From contig CBDUQS010000044.1 in NCBI GenBank assembly GCA_965369815.1, forward strand, positions 1-8,479: a stretch of 8,479 nt of DNA, read 5' to 3'. The notes below the pieces were generated by a model, which saw only the letters and a list, made by a program, of their open reading frames with translations, was not told the DNA's origin and did not search any database. The position numbers and the translations under genes were made by a program. The stretch comes from DAOWGG01 sp965369815. Its GTDB lineage: Bacteria; Patescibacteriota; Gracilibacteria; UM-FILTER-43-11. Each line of letters opens with the position of its first letter. Positions within the stretch are counted from its first letter, which is position 1. Of the stretch, positions 5,769 through 8,479 are shown in pieces.

Positions 5769-6815
5769 TTATTTTAACTGATCAATTGCCCACTGAGCGT
5801 GCTCCTTAAGCATATCGTCTGATTCTCGCTGAAGCAAATCCTCCAAAAAAGAAATGAGCGTTTTATCTCCACTATTCCCCGCAACAACACAGGCGTTTCG
5901 AAGTAAACCTTGTCGTTTTGTACGCATAAGTGGCGTGCCCGCAAATTGATCTAAAAACTCCTCATCCGTTTTAATAGATAAAATCTGTTTCAAATCAAGA
6001 GACTCCCCCACTCCATGACTTGATTTTAAATTTTCAATTTTAACTTCCTGATGATGAGCCCGACCCACATTAAAAGGACAAACTTCTTGGCAGATATCAC
6101 ATCCAAATAATCGATTGCCAATTTTAGACCGAAGCTCAACCGGAATCCCCTCTTTATTTTCGATGGTTAAATAGGATATACACTTCCGCGCATCCATTTG
6201 CCCAGGCCCCACAAGAGCCCCGGTAGGACAGGCTTTCTGACATTTCATACAGTCTCCACAATTAGGCATATGCTTTTTATCTGTCGATTCCAATTCTAAA
6301 TTCGTTAAAACCGATGCAATAAAAAAATAACTCCCTTTCGTTGGATCGATAATGCAAGAATTTTTACCAAAAAAACCAAGCCCAGCCGACTCCGCCAAAA
6401 CCCGATCCACCATTGGCCCGCTATCCACTGAACAATAACTTCGAATTTCGAACTTCGAATTTCGAGTTTCCAAAAAACGTGCGAGCTCAACGAGCCGCTT
6501 TTTGAGCACCTTATGATAATCCTTCCCTCCCGCATATCGCGCAATCAAACCACCATTGGACCCACGCGAAGTGGCCCCACTATTGGAATATATCGCCCCT
6601 AAAACAATAATACTTTTTACATCCGCCAACTTATTTTCTGGATGAAATCGATCCTCTTTCATATCTTTTAACCAATTCATATCCGCCTGAAACCCTTTCT
6701 GAATCCAATCATCAAAAACAATCTCATGCTTTTCCAAATTTTTACTAATTTCTTCGAAAGAAGTAACTCCAAACATCGACCAACCTTGTCCTCTGATAAA
6801 CGCTTCAATTTCCAT
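5769..6815 (-). CDS. queG: Epoxyqueuosine reductase QueG
   Basis: At 348 aa this is close to the usual family length. QueG reduces epoxyqueuosine to queuosine at wobble position 34 of tRNAs with GUN anticodons, using cobalamin and two [4Fe-4S] clusters in the cytoplasm. The ferredoxin-like cluster ligands are visible as C186-x2-C189-x2-C192-x3-C196-P and C212, C239-D-I-C242-x3-C246-P. The SVDSGPMVDRVLAE segment contains Asp131 at the position of the catalytic acid, followed by AGLGFFGKN (144-152). The C-terminal 300-348 looks like the HEAT-type repeat found in the family. It is the first gene of a four-gene operon and no other queuosine gene is nearby. A 14-bp tandem repeat lies inside the gene, encoding RNSKFEIRS (118-126) between two conserved elements, probably on a surface loop. 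No Shine-Dalgarno precedes the ATG. Confidence 0.93.
   Translation of the reverse strand: MEIEAFIRGQGWSMFGVTSFEEISKNLEKHEIVFDDWIQKGFQADMNWLKDMKEDRFHPENKLADVKSIIVLGAIYSNSGATSRGSNGGLIARYAGGKDYHKVLKKRLVELARFLETRNSKFEIRSYCSVDSGPMVDRVLAESAGLGFFGKNSCIIDPTKGSYFFIASVLTNLELESTDKKHMPNCGDCMKCQKACPTGALVGPGQMDARKCISYLTIENKEGIPVELRSKIGNRLFGCDICQEVCPFNVGRAHHQEVKIENLKSSHGVGESLDLKQILSIKTDEEFLDQFAGTPLMRTKRQGLLRNACVVAGNSGDKTLISFLEDLLQRESDDMLKEHAQWAIDQLK
6437..6464. repeat. Perfect 14-bp tandem repeat inside queG
   Basis: AACTTCGAATTTCG occurs twice back to back (6437-6450 and 6451-6464), each copy containing the TTCGAA palindrome. On the coding strand it yields RNSKFEIRS. Because 14 is not a multiple of 3, the copies are read in different frames. 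The flanking QueG motifs remain intact, so the repeat is tolerated in a variable loop. Confidence 0.85.
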
Positions 6816-6843
6816 TCCAAAAATATGAAATTTATGCTATAAT
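6815..6843 (+). promoter_or_regulatory. Possible promoter of the K+ channel gene (extended -10)
   Basis: TATAAT (6838-6843) preceded by TGC forms a perfect extended -10 element (TGnTATAAT). Seventeen nt upstream is TTCCAA (6815-6820), a 4/6 -35 match that overlaps the divergent queG start codon. The leader would be about 110 nt. The same AT-rich stretch must also hold the queG operon promoter on the other strand, for which I see no convincing boxes. Confidence 0.4.
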
Positions 6844-6914
6844 AATATGATAAAATACTCTGTAATGAATCCATTGCTAGTAGTGTATACTAAAATAGAG
6901 TCAAAATATAAGCT

Positions 6915-6952
6915 TCAAGTTTAACTTGAGACTTGCACTCGCACTTGAGACT
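6915..6952 (+). promoter_or_regulatory. Palindrome plus direct repeats just upstream of the K+ channel start
   Basis: TCAAGTTTAACTTGA (6915-6929) is a 15-bp palindrome. ACTTGAGACT occurs at 6924-6933 (overlapping it) and again at 6943-6952, 19 bp apart, with another ACTTG at 6931-6935. It ends 9 bp before the preferred ATG, so it could be an operator, a leader hairpin near the ribosome site, or a mobile short repeat. Confidence 0.5.
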
Positions 6953-6961
6953 AAAAAAATT

Positions 6962-7576
6962 ATGCCTCACAAAAAAGAACTAAAAGAAAACTTCAAACTC
7001 CTCTTCGCTGGCATTTTTGCAATGTTAGCACTGGGAACGGTTCTTTTTAGTATATTGGAAGGTTGGAGTGCAATTGACTCTTTTTATTTCGTCGCCATGA
7101 CCGCTACCACAGTGGGTTATGGAGATTTCACCCCAACACACACAGTCAGCAAGCTCATCACCGTCGCCTACTCGCTAACCATCATCCCAATTATTCTATA
7201 TGCTTTCACGGCCATTGCTAAGTTTGAAGTAGAACGAGTGAATCGTCAGATTCATGGCATTGAACGAAAACAAAAAGAGCAAGACAGTGAAATTGAAAAA
7301 ACAGAACGAAAGATTCAAGCTCAAAAAAGACAAATGAAAGAGCAAGAGGACGAAATTGAGAAACAAGAAAAGAAACTTCGAAAGCAAGAACGAGTCACAA
7401 AAGACCAACAAGAAGAATTGGAAGGGCACGAAAAAGTAATTAAAAAACAAGAAAAGGAATTAAAAGAACACGATAAAGAACTAGAGGCAGTGGAAGAAGT
7501 AGTTGAAGATGTAATTGGAGATACTTTAAGCAAGGAAAGAAGTAGAATTAAAAAAGACCTAAAGGGAAATAAATAG
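6962..7576 (+). CDS. Two-transmembrane K+ channel with long C-terminal coiled coil
   Basis: The ATG at 6962 gives 204 aa. An upstream in-frame TTG at 6926 would add 12 residues encoded by the repeat region and is disfavoured. TM1 is about residues 11-32, the pore helix about 38-49, the selectivity filter TVGYGD is at 50-55, and TM2 is about 62-88. This is the minimal KcsA/MthK-type pore, which works as a tetramer in the cytoplasmic membrane. Residues 89-190 are extremely charged (Lys/Glu/Gln) and form a coiled coil with a hydrophobic residue every seventh position from Ile111 to Val181 (Ile118, Met125, Ile132, Leu139, then 153, 160, 167, 174), and Gln or His at most d positions. There is no RCK or cyclic-nucleotide domain, so gating is unknown. 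The gene diverges from queG and converges on 16S rRNA. Confidence 0.9.
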   Translation: MPHKKELKENFKLLFAGIFAMLALGTVLFSILEGWSAIDSFYFVAMTATTVGYGDFTPTHTVSKLITVAYSLTIIPIILYAFTAIAKFEVERVNRQIHGIERKQKEQDSEIEKTERKIQAQKRQMKEQEDEIEKQEKKLRKQERVTKDQQEELEGHEKVIKKQEKELKEHDKELEAVEEVVEDVIGDTLSKERSRIKKDLKGNK

Positions 7577-7580
7577 ATTA

Positions 7581-7611
7581 CAAAAAAACGCCATAACAAA
7601 AAAAACGCCAT
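7581..7611. repeat. Direct repeat CA(7-8)CGCCAT
   Basis: CAAAAAAACGCCAT (7581-7594) and CAAAAAAAACGCCAT (7597-7611) are tandem copies differing by one A. On the minus strand they give two ATGGCGT-T(n) units downstream of 16S, so they may serve as duplicated T tracts for transcripts coming from the rRNA side. Confidence 0.6.
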
Positions 7612-7612
7612 G

Positions 7613-7638
7613 ACGCTATAGCATAATAGTGTTTTTTT
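7613..7638 (+). terminator. Intrinsic terminator of the K+ channel gene
   Basis: ACGCTAT (7613-7619) pairs with ATAGTGT (7626-7632) over 7 bp with one G-U, around the loop AGCATA. It runs directly into a seven-T tract (7632-7638), 36 nt after the stop codon. On the minus strand the same hairpin has one mismatch and reaches an eight-T tract (complement of 7598-7605) after 7 nt, so it may work in both directions. Confidence 0.7.
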
Positions 7639-7655
7639 AGAATTGCGATTCTAAA
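7636..7655 (-). other. Perfect hairpin in the 16S rRNA trailer
   Basis: Read on the minus strand, TTTAGAAT pairs perfectly with ATTCTAAA (8 bp) around the tetraloop CGCA. It lies about 62 nt beyond the mature 16S 3' end. It may be part of trailer processing or contribute to termination of the rRNA transcript. Confidence 0.45.
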
Positions 7656-7716
7656 TGCAGTAAAGAAATTCTTAGAGTACGACCTGTCCGAATTAAATCG
7701 AACTTCATTCTCCTTT

Positions 7717-8479
<763 letters not shown>

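Noticed and set aside
6926..6961. TTG start giving a 216-aa K+ channel
   Set aside because: The added residues derive from the ACTTGAGACT repeat region. The ATG at 6962 places a short basic segment before TM1 as usual.
7196..7611. Minus-strand Phe/Leu/Ser-rich open frames
   Set aside because: They are antisense to Lys/Glu codons of the coiled coil; the hydrophobicity is an artefact of complementing A-rich codons.

Overview
The window comes from a small, AT-rich bacterial genome, most likely of the Candidate Phyla Radiation (Patescibacteria). The best evidence is the partial 16S rRNA at the right edge. It reads GGAATAGACGGGG where most bacteria have GGAATTGACGGGG, carries GTGCCTTGAGGTGTTCGGTTAAG in the 1070-1090 region, and has a divergent anti-Shine-Dalgarno tail (UAUCUCCUUU). 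The coding sequences agree: none is preceded by a recognisable Shine-Dalgarno sequence, several products are orphan envelope proteins, and a CCTGCC/GGCAGG palindrome is present. I cannot assign a phylum within the radiation. Full-length domains translate with the standard code, and one gene ends in TGA (immediately followed by TAG). The UGA=Gly code of Gracilibacteria/Absconditabacteria is therefore not required, though it is not strictly excluded.

Left part, + strand (1-2595): the 3' part of tRNA-Ala(TGC) with encoded CCA and a hairpin/T-tract terminator; an exported L,D-transpeptidase with a TTGACA-17-TAGAAT promoter; a spacer with a 20-bp perfect palindrome and a 12-bp inverted repeat that brackets the tRNA-Ile promoter; tRNA-Ile(GAT) with encoded CCA; and an RhlE-type DEAD-box RNA helicase with its own TTGACA-17-TTTAAT promoter.

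Middle part, - strand (6815 down to 2598): an apparent four-gene operon, meeting the helicase tail to tail with a 2-bp gap. In transcription order it holds queG (epoxyqueuosine reductase); a 277-aa protein that I read as a degenerate protein-kinase-like fold, starting 3 nt after queG; a 275-aa membrane-anchored protein with a DUF333-like cysteine motif and a possible BamE/SmpA-like C-terminus; and a 474-aa single-pass protein with a long Asp/Glu/Pro/Gly linker, ten cysteines and a Ser/Thr/Gly-rich C-terminus. The last two probably act outside the membrane.

Right part: a two-TM K+ channel with a TVGYGD filter and a roughly 75-residue coiled coil with an unusual hydrophobic/Gln-His heptad pattern (+ strand). 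A terminator region lies between it and the convergent partial 16S rRNA gene (- strand). No 23S lies downstream of the 16S within 7.7 kb. The tRNA-Ala/tRNA-Ile pair that normally sits in the 16S-23S spacer is instead 6.5 kb or more away, on the opposite strand, and split by a protein gene, so the rRNA operon looks dispersed.

The loci do not form one obvious pathway. The recurring themes are translation (tRNAs, 16S, QueG, RNA helicase) and the cell envelope (L,D-transpeptidase, two anchored surface proteins, K+ channel).
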